Assembly: GCA_947446645.1 (NCBI GenBank)
Contig: CANFHA010000014.1
Location: 114,148-178,147, forward strand
Source: Chitinophagaceae bacterium
Lineage (GTDB): Bacteria; Bacteroidota; Bacteroidia; Chitinophagales; Chitinophagaceae
Direction of reading: 5' to 3'
DNA length: 64,000 nt
Positions 19,931 through 30,087 of the stretch are shown in pieces. The translations under genes and the position numbers were made by a program. The notes below the pieces were generated by a model, which worked only from the letters and a program-made list of their open reading frames with translations, had not been told where the DNA came from and did not search any database. Position 1 is the stretch's first letter. Each line of letters begins with the position of its first letter.

Positions 19931-20152
19931 CTAAAATATCTCTTTACCTTCCTTAGCTTTTTTGTTTAGCTGTCGCTCCAGCTTTTTGTCCTTTTTCTTA
20001 TCAGACTTCTGCAGTTTGCGATTTTCCTTCCACTCCCTCTTCTCGTCTTTCTTTGCTATTTTCTCGCTGGTCTTGCGCATGTTTACCTGGCCTGCAGACG
20101 AAGTGTATAGGGAGATTACAGCCAATGAAATGAGTAGAATGCGCTTTTTCAT
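19931..20152 (-). CDS. Small secreted lysine-rich protein
   Basis: 73 residues from ATG 20152. A signal peptide (MKKRILLISLAVISLYTSSAGQ) precedes a very charged Lys/Glu-rich tail (KIAKKDEKREWKENRKLQKS, then KKDKKLERQL) likely to be helical. An upstream in-frame ATG at 20203 would put extra residues before the signal and is less likely. Function unknown. Confidence 0.55.
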   Translation of the reverse strand: MKKRILLISLAVISLYTSSAGQVNMRKTSEKIAKKDEKREWKENRKLQKSDKKKDKKLERQLNKKAKEGKEIF

Positions 20153-20246
20153 TTTAGAATATTTATCAGTTCCCGAAAATACAAAAAATGGCCAAATCCC
20201 CATGCCGCCATAATTGGACTATCTTCGCCTAAATTAATTGCAGGCA

Positions 20247-21578
20247 ATGACATTTAAAGATTTAAATCTCAGTAATCCACTACTGAATGCGCTGGACGAC
20301 CTGGGCTATACCACCCCTACCACTATCCAGCATAAAATATTCTCGGTAATTATGTCGGGCAGGGATGTATGCGGCATAGCACAAACTGGTACCGGCAAAA
20401 CTTTTGCCTACCTGCTGCCATGCCTCCGCCAGTGGAATTATTCGAAAGACCGTTTTCCGCAGATACTAATAATGGTGCCCACCCGTGAGCTGGTGAAACA
20501 GGTAACGGAGGAAATAAAGAAGCTAAGCACCTATATGACACTGGTAGTAGTGGGCGTATACGGCGGAGTGAACATGAAACCACAGGAACTGGAGGTGGAG
20601 AATGGATGCGACGTGATAGTGGCCACCCCCGGCAGACTGCTGGACCTGGTGCTGAACGGCTCGCTGAAATTAAAAGCAGTGAAGAAGCTGGTAATAGATG
20701 AAGTAGATGAAATGCTGAACCTGGGCTTCCGTACCCAGATAAATAACATATTGGAGAAACTGCCGCCCAGGAGGCAGAACCTGATGTTCTCCGCCACGAT
20801 AACTGAAGACGTGGAGAAGATGATGGACAATTACTTTGTAAATCCGGAACGAGTGGAAGCGGCACCGACAGGCACTCCGTTGGAAAACATAAATCAGAAT
20901 GTTTACCATGTGCCCAACTTCTACACCAAAGTGAACATGCTGGAGTACCTGCTAAACCACAACCCTGACATGAGTAAGGTGCTGGTATTCGTAGGCACAA
21001 AGCAACTGGCGGATGATCTGTATGACGAGATAGCACCAAAGTTCCCGGATGAAGTGGGCGTTATACACTCTAACAAATCGCAGAACCATAGGTTTAATAC
21101 GGTAGAACAATTCAAAAACGGGAACTATCGTTTTATCATTGCCACTGATATTATAGCTCGTGGTATCGATATATCAGAGGTAACCCACGTTGTCAATTTT
21201 GATATGCCGGAAGCGCCGGAAGCCTATATACACCGCATAGGCAGAACCGGGCGCGCAGATAAGAAAGGTATTTCACTGTCATTTGTAACGGATAAAGAAA
21301 AGGATCAGCTAGAAGATATAGAGGGACTGATGAACTATGCTATTCCGCTGCTTCCGCTGCCTGATGACCTGGAAATATCGAGTGTGCTGACGGATGATGA
21401 AATGCCGAAGGTGCGAATGAAAGAGGTGCTGATAAAACTGCCTAAGATAACAGAAGGTGGTGGGGCCTTCCACGAGAAGTCAGAAAAGAACAAGAAGGTA
21501 AATGTAAAAATTCGCCATACTGATAAAATGATGCAGAAATATGGTAAACCGTTAAAGCGGGCGCCAAAGAAAAAATAG
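20247..21578 (+). CDS. DEAD-box RNA helicase
   Basis: 443 residues from ATG 20247 (a TTG at 20238 would add three). Motifs in order: Q-motif F.dl.L...ll.al...GY..PT.IQ, Walker A AQTGTGKTFAYLL, PTRELVKQV, TPGRLLDL, DEVDEML (DEVD variant of DEAD), SAT, then helicase-C motifs LVFVGTKQ, IIATDIIARGID and HRIGRTGRA. A short basic tail follows (KPLKRAPKKK). Such enzymes remodel RNA in ribosome assembly or cold adaptation. A bidirectional terminator ends the gene. Confidence 0.95.
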   Translation: MTFKDLNLSNPLLNALDDLGYTTPTTIQHKIFSVIMSGRDVCGIAQTGTGKTFAYLLPCLRQWNYSKDRFPQILIMVPTRELVKQVTEEIKKLSTYMTLVVVGVYGGVNMKPQELEVENGCDVIVATPGRLLDLVLNGSLKLKAVKKLVIDEVDEMLNLGFRTQINNILEKLPPRRQNLMFSATITEDVEKMMDNYFVNPERVEAAPTGTPLENINQNVYHVPNFYTKVNMLEYLLNHNPDMSKVLVFVGTKQLADDLYDEIAPKFPDEVGVIHSNKSQNHRFNTVEQFKNGNYRFIIATDIIARGIDISEVTHVVNFDMPEAPEAYIHRIGRTGRADKKGISLSFVTDKEKDQLEDIEGLMNYAIPLLPLPDDLEISSVLTDDEMPKVRMKEVLIKLPKITEGGGAFHEKSEKNKKVNVKIRHTDKMMQKYGKPLKRAPKKK

Positions 21579-21595
21579 TCTATCCTGCAGTAAAC

Positions 21596-21635
21596 AACAG
21601 AGCCACATCTTAATCGATGTGGCTCTGTTATTTAC
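21596..21635. terminator. Bidirectional terminator
   Basis: AACAGAGCCACATC (21596-21609) and GATGTGGCTCTGTT (21616-21629) form a perfect 14-bp stem with a six-base loop, followed by TATTT on the plus strand. It lies 18 bases after the helicase stop and 14 bases after the convergent M1 peptidase stop, so it can serve both. Confidence 0.88.
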
Positions 21636-21649
21636 ATGATATCCTTCAT

Positions 21650-24622
21650 TTAGTTTCCCACCAGTTTCAAGGCTGACGATGGTGCCTTCAGCCAGTTAAT
21701 ATTCTGAAGTTGCAGCGTGAATGACAAGCTTCTTACAAATGTATTTTTGTGACCGTAGGTGTTGTCGAGGTAATTCTGAAAATCGCTGCTCATGAGCACA
21801 GGAACAAAAACACTTACTATATCCTTAATAAGATAAACCTCTACCCCGCCATCATACAAGAGCGTTGTACTTTTTATGTTAGTAGCTGTTTGATTGGTAT
21901 TTGGAATAAGGCCAGCATCGAAGAAAAGGCGTATTGGCAACTTACCAAGTGGCAGGTCCGTCTCTAAGTTCAATGTAGCCATCCAGTTATCGCTCCTTCC
22001 AGCGCCATTGTATATTGGTATCTTGAAGCCCCCCTCTTGTATAGATATCTGCTGCGCAGCCAGCCTTGTAGGTGAGGTACGGCCGAAATAAGTGCCGTCA
22101 TATAGATAGTCATCCACCCCTGAGTAACTGGCATTGAGCTGGTAACGGGACGTTACCACAGGATCAGTACTGATTGGCAAAAACTTACCCAGGAAACCGC
22201 GAACATACAATGCTTTATTCTTTTTATTGTAGTCTACACGCGCATTACCTTCGGCGCTTATCTTGGCAAAATCTGCACCCAGCTGGCCTTCCAGGCTGTA
22301 GTCGAATGGATTATAAGTGCGCTTGTTCTGGTGCTTATATCGTAGCAGTCCGTATATCTTTTGTTCCGTCTTTAGGGTTGGTTTCGCAGTGCTGTCCGCA
22401 CCCTCGTTTATGTGTTCCTCGGTAATGTTGTAACCCTTCAAAAGTAAGGAACGGGTAACCGTACTCAACGCATCATGCTCATTGAATGTGAAGCACAAAG
22501 ACGGTGCAACCTTAATGTAGCGCGCATATAGCGGACCTGCCAGGTTCAGGTGCGTTTCATCGTAATGAAAAGACTTTGCATCGGCCTGGAGCATTATCTC
22601 TTTAAACAGGTTTTCCGGGTACCACAAATAACCCATAGACCCCGCGCCGGTAAATGCTTTTGTAGAAAACGAATACATGGGCGCCAGTGCAAAACTAAAC
22701 CTGTTTTCCGGCACAGTGAGATTATGTATCAGCAGCAGGGGCATAATGTGGTCATGCTCATTATACCCTACGTATGGCTGTATAAAAATCTTATCTTTCT
22801 CTGACGTATTAAGACCAAATGAAGGCTTTACCTTCAAACCGAAATGGTGAAAAAGTGCTTTCCTGCGGTAAACATTGTTGTCCTTTTTCCCGTCCGGTAT
22901 GTCTGAGTTAATCTTCAATTCATCCCAGTCTGTAGCGGGTAAATTTAACGTAGTACCATTTTCAAATGGCTCTGTCCACATACTGGCAACAACCGAGTCG
23001 TCTTTGTACACGTCCATCAGCACAGGCGCTTTAACTCCCGTTCTATTCTTTATCGTCACAACACCCTCATCCACCTTTGTAATGGTAAAATCTATCCTTT
23101 TATCCGACTGCAATGCATCAAAGAACCAATCTATCGGCTTCGAGGTGTGTCTCTTAAGACAAGCCCTGAAATCTTCCGGATAAGGATGATGGAAATGCCA
23201 TTTATCAAAATAGTCATGCATTACCATACCAAAATCATCTTCACCTATGTATTTCTCCAGCCACCTGAGTGTGAGTGCTGTTTTATAATATACATCAAGC
23301 CCATAATTAAGCTTGGTGAAGGCAGCTGCCGGCTGTTCTATTGCCTGGTCTGTATGAGTAGCAGCATGTTCGTAATAAAGTAAGGTCTCATCAAATGACG
23401 CTCCCTTTTTCCGTTTTGCAGAATCATTTTCCAATGCACTTGTCGTCTTTTGCTCGTAGAATGTATTTATGCCTTCATCCATCCACGGGTGCTCACGCTC
23501 GTTGCTGCCCAGCATACCATAAAACCAGTTGTGCCCCAGCTCGTGAATGATCACGGTCCTTAGCCCGCTTCTTACCGTTTTGTCTATTATCGTCACAGTC
23601 GGGTATTCCATCCCGCCACCTGCATGCATATCACCCAGCACGGCTTTTATAGTTTTGTACTGGTAAGGGCCCACCCACTTTCCATAGTGCTTCACGGTCT
23701 GCTTCATGTAGGTTGTAGCGTCTGCCCACTCGTGCTGGTAAGATGGAAGGAATGCAGCCCATGTAGTTACCAACTGGTTGCTGCCCGGCGAATAGACAGT
23801 ATCCTTCCGCACTAGCCAGCGCTTATCTGCAAACCAGGCAAAATCATGTATATTATCCTCGTGAAAATGCACCGTTTTCATTTCTAACCTGCTAGAAGGT
23901 GTACCCCTGTTATAAAGCGTATCAGCCGGAGGTGGTTGCTGAGCCAGGGAATCAAGCCAATGGTTTTCGCGCTCATCCAGGCAGTTACCTGTTGCCATCA
24001 GTACATAGTTTTCAGGCAGTGTTATATTTACGTCGTAGGAGCCGTATTCGCTGAAGAATTCGCCCTGGTCTAAATAGGAGATGGCGTGCCAGCCTTTCTG
24101 ATCGTATACGGCCGGTTTAGGAAACCATTGTGAGATAAAATATGCCTGGCCTGTATGGCCCATGCGTGAAAAAACAACCGGAATTTTCACCCGGAAAGGG
24201 GTGGCTATCGTAATTTTTTGCCCCGGCAGCAAAGGTTTCAGCAGGTCGATGCGCGCAATATCAGGTAAATCTTCCGTACTATAATGCTCTACACTTTGGC
24301 CATCTATAGTGAACTGAAGACTGTCGATATATCCGCGATCTTTAGGCCTGGAATAATAAAATGAAGTATTACCATTAAGGTCCAGCTGACGGGCAAATGG
24401 TGTCCTGTCGTTCTTATAGGCATTGGGCCATAAGTGCATGTAAATAGACCGGAGTGTGTCCGGTGAGTTATTGGTATAGATGAGCTCCTCGTATGCATCC
24501 AAAAAATGAGTTCTGTCGTTGAGCCGCACATCCATCCGGGTATCTACACGCTGCTGCCACGCAGGCTGTGCTGCAGAAGTATAGGTGATGAAAAATGCCA
24601 ATAGAAAAACAAGTTGCTTCAT
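21650..24622 (-). CDS. M1-family metallopeptidase, exported
   Basis: About 990 residues from ATG 24622 (24640 is possible but adds six residues ahead of the signal peptide MKQLVFLLAFFITYTSAAQ). The zinc site is intact: IIHELGHNW, then 18 residues to Glu in HPWMDEGIN; GGGMEYPTV supplies the GxMEN-like aminopeptidase loop (GGMEYP). The domain order is the M1 N-terminal beta-domain (~30-230), the catalytic domain (~290-560) and a long C-terminal beta-rich part (~610-990) that resembles an outer-membrane barrel. It probably trims peptides in the periplasm or at the outer membrane. Confidence 0.88.
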   Translation of the reverse strand: MKQLVFLLAFFITYTSAAQPAWQQRVDTRMDVRLNDRTHFLDAYEELIYTNNSPDTLRSIYMHLWPNAYKNDRTPFARQLDLNGNTSFYYSRPKDRGYIDSLQFTIDGQSVEHYSTEDLPDIARIDLLKPLLPGQKITIATPFRVKIPVVFSRMGHTGQAYFISQWFPKPAVYDQKGWHAISYLDQGEFFSEYGSYDVNITLPENYVLMATGNCLDERENHWLDSLAQQPPPADTLYNRGTPSSRLEMKTVHFHEDNIHDFAWFADKRWLVRKDTVYSPGSNQLVTTWAAFLPSYQHEWADATTYMKQTVKHYGKWVGPYQYKTIKAVLGDMHAGGGMEYPTVTIIDKTVRSGLRTVIIHELGHNWFYGMLGSNEREHPWMDEGINTFYEQKTTSALENDSAKRKKGASFDETLLYYEHAATHTDQAIEQPAAAFTKLNYGLDVYYKTALTLRWLEKYIGEDDFGMVMHDYFDKWHFHHPYPEDFRACLKRHTSKPIDWFFDALQSDKRIDFTITKVDEGVVTIKNRTGVKAPVLMDVYKDDSVVASMWTEPFENGTTLNLPATDWDELKINSDIPDGKKDNNVYRRKALFHHFGLKVKPSFGLNTSEKDKIFIQPYVGYNEHDHIMPLLLIHNLTVPENRFSFALAPMYSFSTKAFTGAGSMGYLWYPENLFKEIMLQADAKSFHYDETHLNLAGPLYARYIKVAPSLCFTFNEHDALSTVTRSLLLKGYNITEEHINEGADSTAKPTLKTEQKIYGLLRYKHQNKRTYNPFDYSLEGQLGADFAKISAEGNARVDYNKKNKALYVRGFLGKFLPISTDPVVTSRYQLNASYSGVDDYLYDGTYFGRTSPTRLAAQQISIQEGGFKIPIYNGAGRSDNWMATLNLETDLPLGKLPIRLFFDAGLIPNTNQTATNIKSTTLLYDGGVEVYLIKDIVSVFVPVLMSSDFQNYLDNTYGHKNTFVRSLSFTLQLQNINWLKAPSSALKLVGN

Positions 24623-24663
24623 GCCGCTAAAATAAGCCAAAAGTGGTGAGATAAGCGTAAAGT

Positions 24664-24695
24664 GTTGTGCAATGAGGATTTGTGGTTTATCTTTA
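24664..24695 (+). promoter_or_regulatory. Candidate promoter of the gene at 24752
   Basis: GTTG (24664-24667), 20-base spacer, then TATCTTTA (24688-24695), one base off the TAnnTTTG consensus. It is placed about 57 bases before the ATG. Confidence 0.4.
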
Positions 24696-24751
24696 AAACG
24701 CCAACTCAGCGGCTACGGATATAACAACGCTCGGGAGTGTATATTATTTTG

Positions 24752-25342
24752 ATGAAACCATATTTCCTGCCTGTTTTAGGCGTATTGTTTTTTTCTGCTC
24801 CTGTTTTTGCTCAGCGTGCCGCTGTGCGGGATACTGCGAAAATTAAAATCAACTATAATGGCATTCATGGCACCGATTACATCTCATTGGCCCGGGGCAC
24901 TTATGCAAACTCCTCGGTGCCGCATTTTGCGCTTACGATGGCACTGATGGCCGAGTACAGGCACAATCATTTCTATGCCAACCTGGGTTTGGGGGGATGC
25001 CTGACTACGGCCGACTTCCCGGAAGCCAATCTTTTTGGCTCGCCCACACGAATGAGCAAATTTTTAGTAGAGTTGCCGGCAGGGATCGGATTCATAAACA
25101 CAAGTAAAAACCACACAACCATACAATTTGGCATAGATGTACCTTATGTTACAGAGATTAAATTAAACGACGCAGAAAGGGGTTTTGCCATAGCTCCGCG
25201 ATTCACCATAACCTGGGACATACGCAAGAAAAAACGTGCTGTAGGGCTTATGGCTCATGGGTTATTCAATTTGCAGCAGCATAACAGCGAACTATATAAC
25301 CCTGCTTTCTTCGGCATAGGGCTATTCGGCAGATATTACTAG
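24752..25342 (+). CDS. Hypothetical outer-membrane protein
   Basis: 196 residues from ATG 24752. A signal peptide (MKPYFLPVLGVLFFSAPVFAQ) is followed by alternating aromatic/polar strands (FALTMALMAEYRHNHFYANL, GFINTSK, FTITWDI) and a final aromatic residue (FGRYY). This suggests a small eight-stranded beta-barrel. No family is recognised. It is divergent from the M1 peptidase and convergent with the EamA gene, whose stop is three bases away. Confidence 0.65.
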   Translation: MKPYFLPVLGVLFFSAPVFAQRAAVRDTAKIKINYNGIHGTDYISLARGTYANSSVPHFALTMALMAEYRHNHFYANLGLGGCLTTADFPEANLFGSPTRMSKFLVELPAGIGFINTSKNHTTIQFGIDVPYVTEIKLNDAERGFAIAPRFTITWDIRKKKRAVGLMAHGLFNLQQHNSELYNPAFFGIGLFGRYY

Positions 25343-25344
25343 CT

Positions 25345-26310
25345 TTAATCTATTCCACCTTTCTCTTTAATATAACCGGATGCAGCAAATCGCGGCTTCA
25401 GCAGGCGCACCATCTGCAGGGCTACAGAAAGCAATATCAGGCCCATACCGCCCATAAAACCCCAGTTAAGATCAGTGGTTCCTTTGTTAAAGATGATCTC
25501 CCTGTTTTCATTATAAAACAGGAAAGCGAGCAGAATACCATATACAGGCTCCAGGTTTACAGATAAGGTAACGGTAAATGAACTAAGCTTTTTCAATGCA
25601 TTAAGCGATAGCGACTGCGCCCATACCGTGCAGCAAAGGCTCATGATCACCAGCCAAAGCCAGTCGTTGTGCATCCATTCTTTCCCAAAAAGACTTGGCG
25701 AATCGGGTAAGAATTTTGTTTGTGGCAGATAGAAGTAAACTAAGGGTATCAAACAGGAAATGAACACCCAGCCCGTAGCCATCTCGTAAAACACCATGGT
25801 GCGCGATGGGTATTTACTGGCGATCTTTTTATTTAGAACGGTAAATACAGAACTCAGGATGGCCGCAGTAATTCCACATGCTATGCCAAGCCCATAAAAC
25901 TTCTGAAAACTATAGATGAGATATACGCCCGCAATAGCCAACGAGCCGAGTAGCATCTCCTTCAGGTCGTGTTTGCCTTCGTTTACAAGCGGATCAAGCA
26001 ATGAAGTGAAAATACTGGCTGTAGAAAGGCAGACGAGTGCGATGGAAATATTTGCAAATTTTATAGCGCCGTAAAAGGCAACCCAGTGAAGCCCCATCAG
26101 GCAGCCGATCATTGCCAGCTTCCTTACATCCTTTGGTTCGGGCTTCACCCATTGCTTCCTGTATAGTATAATGCATGCCATAAAAACGGCAGTCATTAAC
26201 ATGCGATACCACACCAGCATTGGCGCATCAAGCGAAATGGCCTTGCCCAGCACCCCGGTAAATCCCCATAATACTACAGCAGTATTAAGCTGAATAAGCG
26301 CGTTCTTCAT
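25345..26310 (-). CDS. EamA-family (DMT) transporter
   Basis: 321 residues with ten hydrophobic helices arranged as two EamA repeats: residues ~5-140 (LNTAVVLWGFTGVLGKAIS at the start) and ~150-300 (CGITAAILSSVFTVLNKK; LEPVYGILLAFLFYNE, the typical EPV motif of the second repeat). EamA proteins export amino acids, nucleosides or other metabolites. The substrate is not predictable. Single-gene unit. Confidence 0.9.
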   Translation of the reverse strand: MKNALIQLNTAVVLWGFTGVLGKAISLDAPMLVWYRMLMTAVFMACIILYRKQWVKPEPKDVRKLAMIGCLMGLHWVAFYGAIKFANISIALVCLSTASIFTSLLDPLVNEGKHDLKEMLLGSLAIAGVYLIYSFQKFYGLGIACGITAAILSSVFTVLNKKIASKYPSRTMVFYEMATGWVFISCLIPLVYFYLPQTKFLPDSPSLFGKEWMHNDWLWLVIMSLCCTVWAQSLSLNALKKLSSFTVTLSVNLEPVYGILLAFLFYNENREIIFNKGTTDLNWGFMGGMGLILLSVALQMVRLLKPRFAASGYIKEKGGID

Positions 26311-26354
26311 CCGGGTGCAAACATAACAGGTATTTTCAACTGGCGCACTACATT

Positions 26355-28727
26355 TTACTGAATTGCGTCTTCCTGCAGTTGTCCAACCAGTGCAACGGGT
26401 AAAACAATGCTAAACACAGCCCCCTCACCCGGTTTACTTCGTGCAATGATAAATCCGTTATGATTGTCAACAATTTTCTTGCAGATCGCGAGGCCTATTC
26501 CTGTACCATCATATATATTACCGTTCAGGCGCTGGAAGAGCCCGAATATTTTATCGCCAAACTTCTCATCAAAGCCAATGCCGTTATCTGAAACTTCGAT
26601 GTTAATGTAATCCGCGGCATTTATGTTTAGCTCCTGCACGTGTGCCGCTGTAAGCTTTTGTTGCTTGATTATAACTACCGGCTGATCCTTGTTATTAAAT
26701 TTCAAAGCATTAATAATAAGGTTCTGAAAAAGCTGCCTCATCTGGCCGGGAACAGCATTTATCTCTGTCAGGCCTTCAATACAAATGCGGGCATTCTTTT
26801 CCTTAATGTTTATATCAAGATCATCAAGAATTTCATTAAGTATAGCATTCAGGTTAACCGGCGTTACCGAGAACTCACTCTTTGACAACTTTGACAATGT
26901 AAGTACATCGTCAATCAATATACGCATACGATTAGATGCTGAGATCATCTTTTCCAGGTACTTACTCTCCTGCAAAGACATATTTTCACCTATCTTATCC
27001 TTGAGAAAATTCCCGTACACCATTATTTTACTTAGCGGCTCCTTAAGATCGTGTGACGCCACCGATGCAAACTGCAACAGGTCATAATTGCTCTGCTCCA
27101 ATTTTGCGTTTATATGCTGTAGCTCCGCTGCCGCCTCCTGCAGTTGGCGGTTGCTGCCAGATAAAAGCATAGCAGCATCCTTCCTTTGCGTTGTGTCTGT
27201 AAAAGTGACCACTATCCCATCTTTCATTTTTATCACGTCTATCTCATACCAGTGGCCATTAATGATGTTCTTATACTCTGCGTGAAACGGTTCATTTTTT
27301 TCGGCAACCCTTACAAGCTCATTAAAGAAGACGTTTACCTGAAGAGCGGAATTCTTTATTATACGCTCGCCGCTAAGCTGGCCACCATTTTTGCCAGTCA
27401 TCTTTGCGGCGTTATTGTTAGCTGCTATTATTTCGAAATCGGATATTTTGCCGGAATCTGTTTTAATGGTCTTCAGCGCTATAATACCATTTGGCGAAGA
27501 GTTGAATACGGCCTTAACGATTTCATTTAATCCTGTGAGCTCTGAAATGTCTATGAAGTTTACCACCACGCCATCCAGGCTTTTGTCTTGCCTTATATAG
27601 GGCGAGATACGCATCAGGAAAGATTTTCCGTCATTTAGTGATATTTCCTTCTCTAATGGCTGACCGCTGCTTATCACCGCCTTTATCTCATTTACAAAAT
27701 TGAGCGACTCAAAATTGGTGGATATATCTGTGATAGGCCGCCCAATGTCATTTTCAATAAGATTTACCTGCTTTGTTGCAGCCGGGCTGAATTTCCGGAT
27801 GATCAGCTTCTTATCCACCAGTAGCTGCCCGATATTCGAATTATGGAAGTAGTTAGTCAAATCATCATTCAGCTCAATCATTTCTTTTATCTTCAGCTGA
27901 TGCTCCGCATTTACGGTATGCAACTCTTCGTTAAGCGACTGCAGCTCTTCATTCGTGCTTTGCAGCTCCTCGTTGGCTGAGACTATTTCTTCATTGCTCG
28001 ATTGCAATTCTTCGTTAGCCGCCTCTACCTCCTCTATCACCGCCTGCAGGTTCTCACGTAGTTCATTCAGCTCTTGCTCCAGCGTGGCTACCCTTGCAGC
28101 GTCATCTCCGGAAGTCGTTTGCTTTGTTACGTTTCGTTTTATTATTTCCTTGGCGTCCTCCTCCAAAACAACAAACAGGAAAGGCTGCAGATAATTCTTC
28201 TGCACCAGGTATGGCTTTACAATAATATTTACAAAACGAATGCTTTTTCCTTCCTGCACTTTTACATGCTTTGTTACCACACGTTCATTGGTCTGAATCG
28301 CTTTGCGTATCGCTATGCCAAGCGCTATAGAAAGGTCTGTAGGAACAAGTTTCAGTAAATTAAAGTTGAAACTGCCTTGTGGAAAGTTCAGAAAATTCCT
28401 GAAACTGCCTATAGCCTGCTTTACATCCATATCTTTATCTATATAGATGCCGGCGATCTCGTGCTCTTCCAGCAATGTTTCCTTAAATATTTCCGAAATA
28501 CTATTTAAGGCGTTCTTGGCTTTTGCAACTGAAAAAGGGGAATATCCATCCTTGGCGGCAGGCGTAAAATAAGTATCTGCACTTAGTGCTTTGGCCTTTG
28601 TAACACACTTGTATATTTTCCATTTCTTGTCCACATCCTGCATATGTTCCTTTACTGAGCCAAGATTTTCACTCGGACCTAAAAACAAATAGCCGCCTTC
28701 TATAAGCAAGAAATGAAACGAATGCAA
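26355..28727 (-). CDS. CheB-CheR-PAS-histidine kinase hybrid, C-terminal part after frameshift
   Basis: This frame begins in mid-protein: its first residues ([20 protein letters not shown]) are the last block of a CheR methyltransferase domain, continuing the gene at 28669-30036. One base too many in an A7 run (28731-28737) separates the two. It contains the CheR end (~1-30), a linker, a long coiled coil (~205-285, repeating EELQS.NEE.vsANEELQ), PAS-like domains (~290-400 and ~410-520), a HisKA phospho-acceptor His in [12 protein letters not shown] (~560) and a HATPase domain with NALKFN, DNGIGFD and [12 protein letters not shown]. No receiver is fused. The kinase half might still be made from an internal start, but fused CheB/CheR input would be lost. 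Confidence 0.85.
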   Translation of the reverse strand: MHSFHFLLIEGGYLFLGPSENLGSVKEHMQDVDKKWKIYKCVTKAKALSADTYFTPAAKDGYSPFSVAKAKNALNSISEIFKETLLEEHEIAGIYIDKDMDVKQAIGSFRNFLNFPQGSFNFNLLKLVPTDLSIALGIAIRKAIQTNERVVTKHVKVQEGKSIRFVNIIVKPYLVQKNYLQPFLFVVLEEDAKEIIKRNVTKQTTSGDDAARVATLEQELNELRENLQAVIEEVEAANEELQSSNEEIVSANEELQSTNEELQSLNEELHTVNAEHQLKIKEMIELNDDLTNYFHNSNIGQLLVDKKLIIRKFSPAATKQVNLIENDIGRPITDISTNFESLNFVNEIKAVISSGQPLEKEISLNDGKSFLMRISPYIRQDKSLDGVVVNFIDISELTGLNEIVKAVFNSSPNGIIALKTIKTDSGKISDFEIIAANNNAAKMTGKNGGQLSGERIIKNSALQVNVFFNELVRVAEKNEPFHAEYKNIINGHWYEIDVIKMKDGIVVTFTDTTQRKDAAMLLSGSNRQLQEAAAELQHINAKLEQSNYDLLQFASVASHDLKEPLSKIMVYGNFLKDKIGENMSLQESKYLEKMISASNRMRILIDDVLTLSKLSKSEFSVTPVNLNAILNEILDDLDINIKEKNARICIEGLTEINAVPGQMRQLFQNLIINALKFNNKDQPVVIIKQQKLTAAHVQELNINAADYINIEVSDNGIGFDEKFGDKIFGLFQRLNGNIYDGTGIGLAICKKIVDNHNGFIIARSKPGEGAVFSIVLPVALVGQLQEDAIQ

Positions 28728-30036
28728 AACTTTTTTTCTGCAATGCTGAATTCATGTAGATCAGCATATTGCGGCAGGAAAGAAGATCGATCTTTCCAAA
28801 CGGGGGATCCTTGGTTATATCATGTTTAGCAAAGATCACCATCTTCCGTATCTGTGGAGATACTGTGTAGGTATCGCCTTCTTTAATAAAAAAATTTCTT
28901 AGCCTTTCGGGTGAAATATCTTTCACAGCATCTTTGGTGTAGATGGCCTTGGAAGCCACATTCAGTGCATCCTGGTCTATATCAGTTGCAAACACCTTCA
29001 CGCTCTGGTCGTACTTTTTGTGCCTGTACAGGAATTCCTGGAAGATGATGGCAAGTGAATAAGCCTCCTCACCTGTACTGCAAGCTACACTCCACACTTT
29101 AACAGACTCATTATCTTTCTTACCCAAAAACAACTCGGGCAATACGCGATCTGCCAATATATCAAAGGCTTCACAGTCCCTGAAAAATTTTGTAACATTT
29201 ATCAGGAATTCTTTACTGAGTGCCCTTATTTCTTCTTCATTATTCATAAGAAAACGGTAGTATTCATCGAGCGACTTTATGTTTTTCTCCATCATCCTTT
29301 TTAACAGCCTCCGGTTTATGGTTGGCAGTTTATAACGGCTGAAGTCATTTAACGTCACTGTCTGCACCAGGTCCAGTATATCCCGCAGAAGTAGTTCGTC
29401 TTTCTTATTCAGTTCATTGAATGATTTAATCAGGGGGGCCTCGTTTACAAACTCTACTAGTTCATCACCCATCATTTCCGGCGACAAAATCAAATCAGCA
29501 TAGCCCGTATTAATTGCACTATTCGGCATGCCATCGAATTCAGTAGTTATCGGGTCCTGAACAATAATTACTCCGCCTTCACTTTTTATTGCTTCTATGC
29601 CCTTGGTTCCATCGGTTCCTGTCCCTGATAAAATAACTCCTATTGCCTTACTTCCTCTTTCTTTTGCCAGCGACTCAAAAAACACATCAATTGACAGTGC
29701 GGGATGAGCGCCCTTAGCTTTGTCTTCAAGTTTCAGGCGTCCGCCACTTATCCTCATTATTTTTTTACTTGGTATAAGGTAAACGCAATTGGGCATCACC
29801 AGCAAGTTATCTTCCGCCTCAAATACCTGCATAGCCGTATGTTTTGCAAGCAACTCGCCCATAAGGCTTTTGTAATCAGGCGATAAATGCTGAACGATCA
29901 CGAATGCGTACCCGGTAGTGGGAGGAATATTGTCAAAAAACTCCTGGATGGCCTTCAACCCACCTGCCGATGCCCCTATACCGATAATATTTAAGCCATT
30001 GTTGCTATCTTTGGATGTGCTTTTTTTGTATGCCAT
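28669..30036 (-). CDS. CheB-CheR N-terminal part of the hybrid kinase, frameshifted
   Basis: 455 residues. A CheB methylesterase domain (~15-195) has the Ser nucleophile in GIGASAGGL, His in IVQHLSP and Asp in SGTGTDGTKG. A CheR domain follows (~215-435), with SAM-binding WSVACSTGEEAYSLA and the DLLSCRNMLIYMN motif. After ALQKK the frame runs out as [10 protein letters not shown]...FRSE, an unnatural end. Removing one A from the A7 tract restores [12 protein letters not shown] and joins the downstream frame. Full-length relatives are ~1200-residue single proteins common in Bacteroidota that link methylation-type chemistry to a kinase. The gene is divergent from a single-domain response regulator at 30088, its likely partner. 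Confidence 0.87.
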   Translation of the reverse strand: MAYKKSTSKDSNNGLNIIGIGASAGGLKAIQEFFDNIPPTTGYAFVIVQHLSPDYKSLMGELLAKHTAMQVFEAEDNLLVMPNCVYLIPSKKIMRISGGRLKLEDKAKGAHPALSIDVFFESLAKERGSKAIGVILSGTGTDGTKGIEAIKSEGGVIIVQDPITTEFDGMPNSAINTGYADLILSPEMMGDELVEFVNEAPLIKSFNELNKKDELLLRDILDLVQTVTLNDFSRYKLPTINRRLLKRMMEKNIKSLDEYYRFLMNNEEEIRALSKEFLINVTKFFRDCEAFDILADRVLPELFLGKKDNESVKVWSVACSTGEEAYSLAIIFQEFLYRHKKYDQSVKVFATDIDQDALNVASKAIYTKDAVKDISPERLRNFFIKEGDTYTVSPQIRKMVIFAKHDITKDPPFGKIDLLSCRNMLIYMNSALQKKSFAFVSFLAYRRRLFVFRSE

Positions 30037-30087
30037 ATTATAACCCTTGGTAACAATATGGAAAATAAAAAACTATGCCAATAAACC

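Noticed and set aside
28731..28738. Programmed -1 ribosomal frameshift at A-AAA-AAG
   Set aside because: A -1 move would not reach the downstream frame; +1 (or -2) is required, so this classic signal does not explain the gene break.
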